Positions 9,926 through 18,569 of a stretch of 64,000 nt of DNA are shown here, piece by piece (the stretch's first letter is position 1; the number at the start of each line of letters is the position of its first letter). The notes below the pieces were generated by a model. The model was given only the letters and a program-made list of their open reading frames with translations, was not told where the DNA came from and made no database searches. Source of the stretch: Clostridium aestuarii (GTDB lineage: Bacteria > Bacillota > Clostridia > Clostridiales > Clostridiaceae); contig NZ_JAPQER010000001.1 of NCBI RefSeq assembly GCF_026735135.1, forward strand, positions 255,500 through 319,499, written 5' to 3'. A program made the position numbers and the translations under genes.

Positions 9926-10510
9926 TTAAATATAATTTTGTATAGCCATCAATGCTTTAATATCTATTTTTTTATCAGAATTAATCAATTCTTTAGCTTG
10001 TTCTTTAGATAATAGCATAGCTTCAATATCCTCATCTGGTTCTAAGTAGTCTTTTGATATTTTTCCTGAACAAGTACAATAGACTAATGCCGCACACTCA
10101 TCTGTCATACCTGTTGATACATATGCCTTTTTTTTGCTCTTGTTGTAATCAATTTGGATTAAATCAAGTCCTGTTTCTTCCTTTAACTCACGCTTTACAG
10201 TAGTTTCAAAATCTTCTCCACTATCTATAAGTCCAGCTGGAAGCTCATATACATAATCATTAATAGGTACTCTAAATTGTTTTATAAGCACTAACTTATT
10301 CTCTTCTATATGAATAGATGCTATTATAACAGCGTCTATATCATCCTCTGCTCCATTAAAAAATTTATTGTTAACTGCATCTAAATCTTTTCTTGAAGCT
10401 ATAGACCAATTTTTAACTTCCCCATTCTTATTTAAATATTCTGCATCATATAGCTTTAAATATTTTGTATCTGCCAATACATTAATATGATTTACTTTTG
10501 TTTTAGCCAT
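9926..10510 (-). CDS. Nudix hydrolase, ADP-ribose pyrophosphatase type
   Basis: This 194-residue protein has a perfect Nudix box (G-x5-E-x7-REL-x-EE-x-GL) at about residues 93-115, seen as GEDFETTVKRELKEETGL. It is preceded by the YVYELPAGLID segment typical of ADP-ribose and sugar-nucleotide pyrophosphatases. The family hydrolyses nucleoside diphosphates linked to another moiety, using Mg2+ held by the box glutamates. The gene stands alone and ends in a hairpin terminator. It is divergent from the DEAD-type helicase gene. Exact substrate choice within the family cannot be read here. Confidence 0.88.
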   Translation of the reverse strand: MAKTKVNHINVLADTKYLKLYDAEYLNKNGEVKNWSIASRKDLDAVNNKFFNGAEDDIDAVIIASIHIEENKLVLIKQFRVPINDYVYELPAGLIDSGEDFETTVKRELKEETGLDLIQIDYNKSKKKAYVSTGMTDECAALVYCTCSGKISKDYLEPDEDIEAMLLSKEQAKELINSDKKIDIKALMAIQNYI

Positions 10511-10734
10511 ATTATCAACTCCAATATAAATTTATAGGCACTTCAATTTTATATTATATATCAAATTTTCTGTTTTTTCACTAAACTAAGGAAAGTAATA
10601 TTATTTTATGACCAGCAAATAATAAAAGCTCTAATTGACAAAACTAGATACTCAGTATAAAATTATAGAAGTTTTTACTGTAAAAATAATTTTAAATTGT
10701 TCACAAACACAGTCAAATTATAAAGGAGATAAAT

Positions 10735-11955
10735 ATGCTAATTTCATTTGATAAGTTAGAATTAAATTCAAATCTAATAGAAGGATTAAAAAAAGAAGGT
10801 ATAAATGCGCCTACAGATATTCAATCAAAATCAATACCTTTAGCATTAGAAAATAAAGATATAATAGGTCAGTCAGAAACAGGAAGTGGAAAAACATTAG
10901 CCTATTTACTACCGATATTTCAAAAGATAAATAGTGAAAAAAAAGAAATGCAAGCTATTATATTAGCCCCTACTCATGAATTAGTTATGCAAATAGATAG
11001 ACAAATCAAACTTTTGTCAGAAAATTCTGGAGCAAATATAACTTCTACTACTATAATAGGTGAAGTTAATGTAAAAAGACAAATCGAAAAATTAAAACAA
11101 AAGCCTCATATAATTGTAGGTTCAACAGGTAGAATCCTTCAACTTATAAAGAAGAAAAAAATAAGTGCTCACACTATTAAAACTATTGTTATAGATGAAG
11201 GTGACAAACTTTTAGATAAAAATAATTTAAATTCAGTAAAAGATGTTATAAAAACTACAATGAGAGATAGACAATTAATGGTATTTTCAGCTACTATAAA
11301 TGAAAACACCATAAACATAGCAAAAACTTTAATGAAAGAAGCAGAAGTTATAAAAATCAAAGATAAAAAAATGGTAAATCCAGACATTAATCATATGTAT
11401 ATTTGTACAGAACAAAGAGATAAAATAGAAATTTTAAGAAAATTAATAGCTGCAATAAAACCTGAAAAAGCTATTGTATTTCTAAATAAAAGTGATGAAA
11501 TTGATATAACTACCTCAAAACTTCAACACCACAAAATAAAAGCATATGCACTATATGGTGCTGCTGAAAAAGAAGATCGAAAAAAAGCATTAAATGGTTT
11601 TAGAAGTGGAAAATATCAAGTTTTAATAGCTTCCGATGTAGCTGCTAGAGGCCTGGACATAAAAGGTGTAACTCACATATTTAATTTAGATTTACCTGAA
11701 AAATCAACGGAATATCTACATAGAGTAGGTAGAACTGGTAGATCTGGGGAATTAGGTATTGCTATTTCTATAGTTACACAAAAAGAAATATCCTTAATTA
11801 GAAAATACGAAAAAGATTTTAATATAAAAATTAAAGCAAAGAAAGTATTTAAAGGAACTCTTTTAGACGCAGACAAAGTAAAGCCAGATGGTACAAATAA
11901 CAATAATAGGAACTCAAATTCAAATAAAAAAAATAATTTTAAAAAATCCAAATAA
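10735..11955 (+). CDS. DEAD-box-type RNA helicase with DEGD motif II
   Basis: This 406-residue ATP-dependent RNA helicase has all core motifs. They are the Q motif region (GINAPTDIQSKSIPLAL), motif I SETGSGKT, motif Ia APTHELV, motif II DEGD, motif III SAT, RGLD in motif V and HRVGRTGR in motif VI. The C-terminal tail is short, basic and Asn-rich. Motif II reads DEGD rather than DEAD, a variation seen in some bacterial family members. The start ATG follows AAAGGAGAT. The gene is monocistronic and is followed by a long inverted repeat. A role in ribosome assembly or cold-stress RNA remodelling is family knowledge, not shown here. Confidence 0.9.
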   Translation: MLISFDKLELNSNLIEGLKKEGINAPTDIQSKSIPLALENKDIIGQSETGSGKTLAYLLPIFQKINSEKKEMQAIILAPTHELVMQIDRQIKLLSENSGANITSTTIIGEVNVKRQIEKLKQKPHIIVGSTGRILQLIKKKKISAHTIKTIVIDEGDKLLDKNNLNSVKDVIKTTMRDRQLMVFSATINENTINIAKTLMKEAEVIKIKDKKMVNPDINHMYICTEQRDKIEILRKLIAAIKPEKAIVFLNKSDEIDITTSKLQHHKIKAYALYGAAEKEDRKKALNGFRSGKYQVLIASDVAARGLDIKGVTHIFNLDLPEKSTEYLHRVGRTGRSGELGIAISIVTQKEISLIRKYEKDFNIKIKAKKVFKGTLLDADKVKPDGTNNNNRNSNSNKKNNFKKSK

Positions 11956-11963
11956 ATATTTGA

Positions 11964-12057
11964 GGGCTGTCTCAAAATAAAAAAGCCACACTATGTTGCG
12001 TGATTTTTAGATTACAAACCATTATATTGTATATAAAATCTATTTTGAGACATACCC
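11964..12057. terminator. Long inverted repeat between convergent genes
   Basis: The outer arms GGGCTGTCTCAAAATA and TATTTTGAGACATACCC enclose about 60 nt. The element fills the gap between the convergent helicase and hexosaminidase genes. Shorter hairpins with the same TGTCTCA/TGAGACA core lie at 33592 and 55381, so this is a dispersed terminator-like family or a small relic element. Confidence 0.6.
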
Positions 12058-13323
12058 TTATTTATATAATTTATTTAAAATTTCTTTATGTTCTTCACTT
12101 CCTATTACTTCTAATCCTGATTCTTTATTAGGAACATCACTTAAAACATATTTTTCTTTTAATTTAATAATCCGTCTTACACTTTCATCGATTCTATTCA
12201 TACTTATTTGTCCACAATTCACTGCATCTTTTAAGCTTTGTAATACTTCAATTTGTTTTTTTAGAGTATGGCACACTAAAATAACATCTGCTCCTGCTTT
12301 TATAGATTCTATTGCTGCATTTTTAATAATATAGTTCTTGTCAATAGCATCCATTTCCATATCATCTGTAATTATAACTCCATTAAACTTCAATTCATTT
12401 CTTAAAATACCTGTTAATACTTTTTTAGATAAGGTAGCTGGTCTTTTGCTAATATCAATTTGAGGTAAAACAATATGAGCAGTCATTACTACATCTACCC
12501 CCTCATCAATTGCATTTTTAAAAGGAATCAATTCAAATTTATCAAGTCTTTGTTTATCGTAATTTACAATTGGTAATCCTATATGGGAATCTATATTAGT
12601 ATCTCCATGACCTGGAAAATGCTTTACTACTGAAATAATATTTGCATCTTGTAACCCCTTCATAGTCGCAACTCCTAATGTGCTAACTATTTTAGGATCA
12701 ATTCCAAAAGATCTATCTCCTATGACCTTGTTTTTAGGATTACTGTATATATCTAATACAGGTGCAAAATTCATGTTAAAGCCAAAAGCTTTTAATTCTG
12801 TTCCTATCACTTTACCTATTTCATATGATACTTTTTTGTCATTTACCTTCCCTATAACTTTATTTGAAGGAAATTTCGTAGCACCTTCAGGTAATCTTGT
12901 AATTCTTCCTCCTTCTTCATCAACAGTTATGAATAACGGTATCTTATTCTTTGAATTTATGTATTTTATGCTGTTATTTAAATTTAAAAGTTGTTTTGAA
13001 TTTTGTATATTTCTTTTAAATAAAATAACCCCACCTATTTTATAATCCTCTACTAACTGACGCAAACCAGAATTAATCTCATATCCATTAAATCCGACAA
13101 TTATCATTTGCCCCAATTTTTCTTCTAAAGATAAATTATCTATAATATCATTTAATTTCTTTTCTTCTAAATGCTCCTTATTACTAACTTCCTTTTTGTT
13201 TTGTTCTTCTATTATTTTTTTTGTTTTACCTTCTTGAAAGTTATTAGTATCTTTCATATATATCATTTTATATCCTATAATTCCTGTTAAAAATATTATC
13301 ATTAAAATCAATATTCGTTTCAT
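12058..13323 (-). CDS. Glycoside hydrolase family 3 beta-N-acetylhexosaminidase
   Basis: This 421-residue GH3 enzyme of the NagZ type has the family signature KHFPGHGDTNIDSH near residue 225. It also has the substrate-site VDEEGGRITRLPEG and the ITDDMEMDAI segment carrying the likely catalytic Asp. An N-terminal hydrophobic helix (residues 4-22, ILILMIIFLTGIIGY) lacks a lipobox cysteine, so it probably anchors the enzyme outside the membrane. A Lys/Glu-rich linker follows. The family removes GlcNAc from muropeptides or chitin fragments, so cell-wall recycling is the likely job. The gene is monocistronic. Confidence 0.9.
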   Translation of the reverse strand: MKRILILMIIFLTGIIGYKMIYMKDTNNFQEGKTKKIIEEQNKKEVSNKEHLEEKKLNDIIDNLSLEEKLGQMIIVGFNGYEINSGLRQLVEDYKIGGVILFKRNIQNSKQLLNLNNSIKYINSKNKIPLFITVDEEGGRITRLPEGATKFPSNKVIGKVNDKKVSYEIGKVIGTELKAFGFNMNFAPVLDIYSNPKNKVIGDRSFGIDPKIVSTLGVATMKGLQDANIISVVKHFPGHGDTNIDSHIGLPIVNYDKQRLDKFELIPFKNAIDEGVDVVMTAHIVLPQIDISKRPATLSKKVLTGILRNELKFNGVIITDDMEMDAIDKNYIIKNAAIESIKAGADVILVCHTLKKQIEVLQSLKDAVNCGQISMNRIDESVRRIIKLKEKYVLSDVPNKESGLEVIGSEEHKEILNKLYK

Positions 13324-13450
13324 TTTGTATTCTCCTTGAAAATTTTCTTAGATGCCATAACATCATTCAATTTTTGTATCAATTATGTAAACATTGGTTA
13401 AATTTCTATTTTTATTATAACATTTTAAGATAAATTATTAGATAAAAATA

Positions 13451-13483
13451 GCCATGACTGTAATCTGTTTTTACATTCATGGC
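13451..13483 (-). terminator. Terminator of the amidohydrolase gene
   Basis: The stem GCCATGAATGTAA/TTACAGTCATGGC (minus strand) is followed by a T-rich tract. It lies about 80 nt beyond the stop at 13564. Confidence 0.75.
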
Positions 13484-13563
13484 AAATATTAATAACTTCA
13501 TATAGTATATAAAGTTATTTTATTATTAATTTACATCTACAAAACTAAGATTTTTTCTTAATT

Positions 13564-14721
13564 TTATTTCTTGACTATTTTTCCATTTACAATTACCATA
13601 TCAACTTTGCTTCTTAAATCAAATGGATGTCCTGTAAAAGCAACTATATCTGCGTCTTTACCTTTTTCCAGACTTCCTACTTTGTCATCTATTCCAAGGA
13701 TTTCAGCAGGATTAATAGTTATCGCTTTAAGCGCTTCTTTTTCATCTAATCCTTCTCTTGATGCAATAGCTGCACAAACTGGTAGGTATTGTAGTGGAAT
13801 TACAGGATGATCTGTCATTATGGCAACTTTAATTCCTTTATTTTTAAGTATTCCTGGTGTTTCAAAAGTAAGATTTTTAAGCTCTATCTTTGATCTGTTA
13901 GATAGACTTGGTCCTACTATAATTCCTTTTTGGTAACCTTCTTTTAGATAATCACCTATAAGATGCCCTTCAGTGCAATGATCTAGTGTAATATCAACAT
14001 CAAATTCCTTAGCGATTCTAAGAGCTGTTAAAATATCATCTGCTCTGTGCGCATGAGCTTTCAACGGTATTTCTTTTCTTATAACCTTTGAAAGAGCCTC
14101 CATTTTCATATCAAATTCTGGCGCTTTATCTTCTTTATTATTTGCCTTTTCTTGTTTTTTAACGTATTTTTGTGCTTTAATCAAATTTTCTCTTAAGATG
14201 GCTGCTGTTGCCATTCTTGTACTTGGACTTTTCTTTAAAGCATTATAGCACCTCTTAGGATTCTCTCCGAAGGCACACTTCATAGCCACACACTCATCTA
14301 ATATCATATCATCAATTCTATCACCACAAGTTTTAATAACTGCAAATTGTCCGCCTATAACATTTGCACTTCCTGGACCTGTTGCTACAGTTGTTACTCC
14401 ACCTTCTAAAGCATCTTTAAAACATATGTCCATAGGATTTATAGCATCTATAGCTCTTAACTCTGGTGTAACTGGATCAACAATTTCATTTCCATCAGCA
14501 CCTTCAAAACCCATTCCATCTTCCCACATACCAAGGTGGCAGTGTGCATCTATCATTCCTGGCATAATGAACTTACCTTTCATATCGATAACTTCTACAT
14601 TTTCAGGAATATCAATATTAATTCCAATGTCCTTTATTTTTCCATCTTTAATTAGTATCATACCATTTTCATAATTCTCTTTAGCCATAGTATGTATATT
14701 CGCATTTTTAATTAAAACCAT
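13564..14721 (-). CDS. Metal-dependent amidohydrolase (imidazolonepropionase-like)
   Basis: This protein has about 385 residues with the amidohydrolase TIM barrel. The metal site is marked by DAHCHLGMWE near residue 60, later LKAHAHRADD and LDHCTEGH, and the C-terminal TDHPVIPL. The composite beta-domain closes with KGKDADIVAFTGHPFD. The best start is ATG at 14721, six nt after a GGGGGG Shine-Dalgarno. Longer starts at 14727 (ATG) or 14742 (TTG) lie against or upstream of that site. The family includes imidazolonepropionase-like and prolidase-like enzymes; the substrate is not predictable. The gene is followed by a terminator and preceded by the yqeY-like gene on the same strand. Confidence 0.85.
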   Translation of the reverse strand: MVLIKNANIHTMAKENYENGMILIKDGKIKDIGINIDIPENVEVIDMKGKFIMPGMIDAHCHLGMWEDGMGFEGADGNEIVDPVTPELRAIDAINPMDICFKDALEGGVTTVATGPGSANVIGGQFAVIKTCGDRIDDMILDECVAMKCAFGENPKRCYNALKKSPSTRMATAAILRENLIKAQKYVKKQEKANNKEDKAPEFDMKMEALSKVIRKEIPLKAHAHRADDILTALRIAKEFDVDITLDHCTEGHLIGDYLKEGYQKGIIVGPSLSNRSKIELKNLTFETPGILKNKGIKVAIMTDHPVIPLQYLPVCAAIASREGLDEKEALKAITINPAEILGIDDKVGSLEKGKDADIVAFTGHPFDLRSKVDMVIVNGKIVKK

Positions 14722-14783
14722 GCCCATCCCCCCAGATTTCAAACATTATTCGTTTAATAAATTTCTAAAAAACCAATTGTATA

Positions 14784-15221
14784 TTAACCGAGTATCTTTT
14801 TCACCATAGGATTGACTTTTGATCTATCAAATTTACCATTAACTTTTGGCATAATTTCCTTCATTATTTTTCCCATATCTTTTGCTGTATAACTTCCATT
14901 AGATATAATTTCTTTTAACATACCCATTACTTCCTCTTCACTTAATTGTTCTGGAAGATATTTAGTTAAAACTTCAATAGCAAAATTCCCTTCAGCTATT
15001 TTTTCTTCACTATTTAATTGCTTAGCATATTCTAATGCTTCTTTTGTTTGCTTTATATTCTTTTCTATTATTTTTACAATACCTTCATCAGAAATATCTT
15101 TTCTTTCATTAACTTCAAATGCTTTAATATCAGCACTTACCAATCTCAAAATACTTACTTTTGCTTTATCTCTTGCCTTCATTGCTGCTATTTCATCTTT
15201 TTTTAACAATTGTTTCAACAT
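14784..15221 (-). CDS. yqeY: GatB/YqeY-domain protein
   Basis: This 145-residue protein matches the YqeY family throughout, from the N-terminal MKARDKAKVSILRLVSADIK to the C-terminal YTAKDMGKIMKEIMPKVNGK. The family shares the tRNA-binding tail domain of GatB, the amidotransferase subunit, but exists as a free-standing protein. A role linked to tRNA or tRNA-dependent amidation is assumed and not well defined. It is a whole-length member with a Shine-Dalgarno on the minus strand, about 60 nt upstream of the amidohydrolase gene, and may be co-transcribed with it. Confidence 0.88.
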   Translation of the reverse strand: MLKQLLKKDEIAAMKARDKAKVSILRLVSADIKAFEVNERKDISDEGIVKIIEKNIKQTKEALEYAKQLNSEEKIAEGNFAIEVLTKYLPEQLSEEEVMGMLKEIISNGSYTAKDMGKIMKEIMPKVNGKFDRSKVNPMVKKILG

Positions 15222-15316
15222 AATATATAGTTAGTAGATTTCACCTACTAACTATTCACCTCTTTTCTCTAGAATATTTTATATATTTAAATTATACCAA
15301 TATTATACACAAAATC

Positions 15317-15359
15317 AAAGCTTCCTAAAACTTAAATTCCAAAGTTCTTAGGAAGCTTT
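15317..15359 (-). terminator. Terminator of the nucleosidase gene (recurrent hairpin family)
   Basis: AAAGCTTCCTAAAACTT pairs with AAAGTTCTTAGGAAGCTTT. The hairpin sits just beyond the stop at 15367 and is related to the one at 9878. Confidence 0.8.
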
Positions 15360-15366
15360 ATAATTT

Positions 15367-16200
15367 TTACTTTGAATATTCCTTAATTAATGTTTTTATT
15401 ACTTCAAGAACAAATTGTTGACAATATTCCCCTGAATTTCTATCATAACCTTCATTATGCACTTCACTATTAGATAATATTCTAATTCCTAGAAAAGGCA
15501 CATTATATGTTTTTGCAATCTGAGCAGATGAAGCTGTTTCCATCTCTTCTACTGATGTTCCATATTGTTTGTTGATCCATTTGATTCTATCTAGTTCACG
15601 GTTCCATTGATCAGCAGAACCAATAATTCCTTCTACTACTTTACCTTCTTTATATAGCTTTTCTACACTTTTAGCCGCTTTAATAAGTTGAGCATCACCT
15701 TCAAAATCTTTTAATTCCTTCATTTCACCATTTATACTTACATTGATATCCATTGGAATCCATTCTTCAGAATTAATTCCTTTACCATAGTCACTATGCT
15801 CAGATCTAAACGATCCAAAATTAATAGCTTTTTTTCCTATGACAATATCATAACGATGCAAAGCAGGATCATGTCCTCCAGAAGTTCCTTGGTTGATTAT
15901 TGCTATAGGATTAAATTTTTCAATAGCTAATACTGTTGATGCTGCAGCATTTGTCATACCTATTTCTGTTTTCGCAACAACTACAGGAAATTCATCTATA
16001 GTTCCCTTCCAAAACTTCCAACCTCCATATGTTATTTCCTCAACATTTTTCAACTGTGTTATTAATTTTTGTGTTTCCACATCCATTGCTCCTTGAATTA
16101 CAATTGGTCTAGAGACTTCTTGAGTTTTAGGATTAGTACACCCCATAAATGCAACTGTCATCAAAATTGCTAAAATTAATGCTAAAAAACTTTTTTTCAT
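15367..16200 (-). CDS. Lipoprotein MTA/SAH nucleosidase-like (PNP_UDP_1 family)
   Basis: This protein has about 277 residues. A lipoprotein signal ends at VAFMGC, so the enzyme is probably tethered outside the membrane. The body is a nucleoside phosphorylase/nucleosidase fold: VVVAKTEIGMTNAAAST, NQGTSGGHDP (the phosphate/ribose-site loop), and VEEMETASSAQIAKTYNVPF with the ribose-binding MET motif. The C-terminal GIRILSNSEVHN carries the expected SN.. segment. Start ATG at 16200 has better spacing to AGGAGAT than the ATG at 16206. Upstream is a guanine riboswitch with a terminator. Together these suggest extracellular release of purine bases from nucleosides when guanine is scarce. Classic MTA/SAH nucleosidases are cytoplasmic, so the lipobox is notable. 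Confidence 0.87.
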   Translation of the reverse strand: MKKSFLALILAILMTVAFMGCTNPKTQEVSRPIVIQGAMDVETQKLITQLKNVEEITYGGWKFWKGTIDEFPVVVAKTEIGMTNAAASTVLAIEKFNPIAIINQGTSGGHDPALHRYDIVIGKKAINFGSFRSEHSDYGKGINSEEWIPMDINVSINGEMKELKDFEGDAQLIKAAKSVEKLYKEGKVVEGIIGSADQWNRELDRIKWINKQYGTSVEEMETASSAQIAKTYNVPFLGIRILSNSEVHNEGYDRNSGEYCQQFVLEVIKTLIKEYSK

Positions 16201-16276
16201 ATTCATATCTCCTTTTCTTATGTAAAATAATATATTAAGTTCTTGGATAAGTGCTTTTTAGTTTTACATAAAAATG

Positions 16277-16310
16277 AAACACCTTATCTATATTCAAGCA
16301 TAAGGTGTTT
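16277..16310 (-). terminator. Riboswitch expression-platform terminator
   Basis: On the minus strand AAACACCTTAT pairs with ATAAGGTGTTT and is followed by CATTTTT. It lies between the purine aptamer and the nucleosidase start, as expected for a transcription-terminating OFF switch. A second small hairpin (TGTCATA/TATGACA) lies at 16314-16331. Confidence 0.8.
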
Positions 16311-16337
16311 ATTTGTCATATACGTATGACAATAAAA

Positions 16338-16408
16338 CACTTATAGCCAAAACTATTTACGGTAGTTGGTAGAAACATTTAGCCCATATTGCTAAATTTA
16401 TATAAGCG
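16338..16408 (-). ncRNA. Purine riboswitch aptamer, guanine type
   Basis: On the minus strand P1 is formed by CGCTTATA (16408-16401) and TATAAGTG (16345-16338). The conserved core is present: ATATGG, then GTTTCTACC, then CCGTAAA, then GGCTATAAG. The nucleotide before TATAAG that sets specificity is C, which by established rules for this class indicates guanine or hypoxanthine rather than adenine. It controls the lipoprotein nucleosidase. Confidence 0.9.
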
Positions 16409-16664
16409 AACAATTTTTATATTTATTTGTAAAATGTTTGTATTATGTATTATACACTAGAAATTTACACATTTCAACATATAAATTTATATTTTGTTCC
16501 TTTATTGTAATTAATTATACAAATAACATTTTTTCACTAATTTTAGATACTATATTTATTTTTCATTTGAATATATGTTATAGTAACGTTATTATCTTTA
16601 ATTTTAAAATTCTTAAAAAAAATCAATTTCAAATTTAATATATATTTAAAAGGTGGAGATTTAA

Positions 16665-17159
16665 TTGAATAACTTAAAAATAAGAAATGTTTTACCAGAG
16701 GAGTTAGATTGTATTACTGAAATAGAAGCTACTTGTTTTCCAGCTGCTGAAGCCGCTCCTAAAAACGTATTTAAAGAAAGATTTTCAGTTTTTCCAGAAG
16801 GCTTTTTTGTAGCTGAATTAAACAATGAAATCATAGGATTTATTAATGGAGGAGTAACAAACGAAAATCATATACAAGATGAATTTTTTGAAACTATGAG
16901 TCTTCATATACCTAATGGAGATAATATAGCAATCTTTGGTCTTGATGTTCATCCTAAATATCAAAAAAGAGGATATGCTAAACAATTAATGAAGCATTTC
17001 ATTGAATCAGCAAAAAAAAGTGATCGAAAAAATGTATTGCTTACATGTAAAAATCACTTGATAGAATATTATAAACAATTTGGTTATATTAATGAAGGTG
17101 TATCTGAATCTATACACGGTGGAGCTGAATGGTATGATATGTATCTTGAATTAAAATAG
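16665..17159 (+). CDS. GNAT-family N-acetyltransferase
   Basis: This 164-residue protein has the GNAT fold. Beta strands around FVAELNNEIIGFINGG precede the acetyl-CoA site FGLDVHPKYQKRGYAKQLM (the Q/R-x-x-G-x-G/A type loop). It ends with YYKQFGYINEGVSESIHGG and an aromatic tail. It resembles arylalkylamine-like or amino-group acetyltransferases. The start is TTG at 16665, supported by AAGGTGGAGA at the right spacing. It is a single gene ending in a strong hairpin. The substrate is unknown. Confidence 0.85.
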   Translation: MNNLKIRNVLPEELDCITEIEATCFPAAEAAPKNVFKERFSVFPEGFFVAELNNEIIGFINGGVTNENHIQDEFFETMSLHIPNGDNIAIFGLDVHPKYQKRGYAKQLMKHFIESAKKSDRKNVLLTCKNHLIEYYKQFGYINEGVSESIHGGAEWYDMYLELK

Positions 17160-17190
17160 TAAAATTAATAAAATAAAAACAACTTCAAAA

Positions 17191-17232
17191 ACTACAAATG
17201 AGTTTGTGAATTCACACAAACTCATTTGTAGT
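17191..17232. terminator. Bidirectional terminator
   Basis: An 18-bp perfect stem (ACTACAAATGAGTTTGTG with its complement) sits between the convergent acetyltransferase and tlp genes. The inner part recurs in the hairpin at 19446. Confidence 0.85.
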
Positions 17233-17239
17233 CCCATTT

Positions 17240-17467
17240 TTATTTATATCCGTTTTTTTTATCTCTTGCTTCATCCTCAATTTCTCTTTTCATAGAATTA
17301 AGTGCTTCTTCTCTTCTTTCATTTTTTTCTGTTAATGTTTTTTTCATTTTTTCATCATCTGTTTTTCTAATCATTTCTTCAGCAAGTTCACAATTTTGAA
17401 TAGTCTTATTAATATTATATTGGATTTTATCTACATTATCTCTTCTATCATCTTGTTTATTTTTCAT
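17240..17467 (-). CDS. tlp: Small acid-soluble spore protein Tlp
   Basis: This 75-residue, highly charged protein matches Tlp along its whole length: KQDDRRDNVDKIQYNINKTI at the start, ELAEEMIRKTDDEKMKK in the middle and DEARDKKNGYK at the end. Tlp is a minor spore-core protein of Bacillus and Clostridium, made late in sporulation. Its presence shows the host is a spore-former. The Shine-Dalgarno AAAGGAGAG precedes the ATG. Confidence 0.92.
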   Translation of the reverse strand: MKNKQDDRRDNVDKIQYNINKTIQNCELAEEMIRKTDDEKMKKTLTEKNERREEALNSMKREIEDEARDKKNGYK

Positions 17468-17599
17468 AACTTTATCTCTCCTTTGTTTTATTGTACTTCT
17501 TCATTAAGCAACATTATTTTAAAGGATTAATATCTGAAAGATGCAATTTTTTTTGTAGATAAACATCTTCTTTTTTATTATGGATAAAAATATGTTTTG

Positions 17600-18280
17600 T
17601 TATACATTCCTTAATTCTATTATCTCTTTCTCTGTAAGATTACGCCACTTGCCAATATCTATGCCATCAGTTTTTATATTGATAATTCGAATACGTTCTA
17701 GTCGCAAAACTTTATATCCAAAAGTTTTGCTCATTCTGCGAATTTGTTTATTAAGTCCTTGCGTAAGAATAATACGAAAAGTATCCTCACTTATTCTACT
17801 CACTTTACAAGGTCTTGTCCTAGTTTCACAAATTTCCACACCTTCAGACATTCCTTTCATAAAAAAATCATCAAAAGGTTTATTAACAGTTACAATGTAC
17901 TCTTTCTCATGTTCATTTTCTGATTTTAAAATTTCATTTGCTAAATCCCCATCATTTGTCATTAATATTAACCCTTGGGATGCTTTGTCCAATCTACCAA
18001 CTGGAAAAATATATTCTGGATAATTCATAAAATTAATTATATTGCTTTTCACGTCCTTCGCTGCAGTACATGTAATTCCTACTGGTTTATTTAATGCAAT
18101 ATAAATTTTATCTTTCACTGGAATAGGTTCATTATCAACAAGGATAATATCCTCCTCTTTTACCCATTGCCCCGGCTCACAAAGTTGCCCATTTACTATT
18201 ACTCTATTTGCCTCAATAAGTCTATTAGTTTCTTTTCTTGAACACAATCCCAAATTACTAAAAAGTTTATTTATTCTCAT
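17600..18280 (-). CDS. rluF: 23S rRNA pseudouridine synthase, RluF-like
   Basis: This 226-residue protein has an N-terminal S4 RNA-binding domain (about 1-60; MRINKLFSNLGLCSRKETNR) and the RsuA/RluB/E/F-type catalytic domain. The catalytic Asp lies in GRLDKASQGLILMTNDGDL. The C-terminal TQGLNKQIRRMSKTFGYKV is the family KQIRRM motif. RluF converts U2604 of 23S rRNA to pseudouridine; close relatives modify neighbouring sites, so the exact position is inferred from the best family resemblance. It is a single gene on the minus strand. Confidence 0.86.
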   Translation of the reverse strand: MRINKLFSNLGLCSRKETNRLIEANRVIVNGQLCEPGQWVKEEDIILVDNEPIPVKDKIYIALNKPVGITCTAAKDVKSNIINFMNYPEYIFPVGRLDKASQGLILMTNDGDLANEILKSENEHEKEYIVTVNKPFDDFFMKGMSEGVEICETRTRPCKVSRISEDTFRIILTQGLNKQIRRMSKTFGYKVLRLERIRIINIKTDGIDIGKWRNLTEKEIIELRNV

Positions 18281-18313
18281 TTTGAAATCTTTATCCTTTC
18301 GCTTATATCTATT

Positions 18314-18355
18314 TTATTTTCCCTTTTCATCTACCTGTACTTTATTCTTAATCAT
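18314..18355 (-). CDS. Possible 13-codon leader ORF
   Basis: ATG at 18355 follows a near-perfect AGGAGGG Shine-Dalgarno with 6 nt spacing and encodes MIKNKVQVDEKGK before TAA. It lies 33 nt upstream of the pseudouridine synthase gene. A palindromic TACCTTTTTGGTA lies upstream at 18373-18385. It could be a leader peptide or a decayed start. The evidence is only the strong ribosome site. Confidence 0.3.
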   Translation of the reverse strand: MIKNKVQVDEKGK

Positions 18356-18569
18356 ATTAACCCTCCTATACTTACCTTTTTGGTAGTATATTACAAAAAG
18401 TTCACTCTTATATTATTAATTATACAATGGTATACTAAAGTCGTAAAATTAAAAAGATGATACTTCTATAGGAAGCTTTATATTATGGATACACTAAAAT
18501 ATATGATGAAAATAATATTCACTATGAAAAATGGTAATATATTATTCTTAGTTTAAAGGAGATGTATAA

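Noticed and set aside
16338..16408. Adenine-type specificity for the first purine riboswitch
   Set aside because: The base that pairs with the ligand is C, not U, so guanine or hypoxanthine is expected.
16438..16638. 66-codon plus-strand frame upstream of the acetyltransferase
   Set aside because: It is AT-rich, composed of Ile/Phe/Asn codons typical of non-coding sequence, and lacks a ribosome site.
17580..18023. Long plus-strand frame opposite the pseudouridine synthase
   Set aside because: It is fully antisense to a gene with complete family motifs and has no ribosome site.
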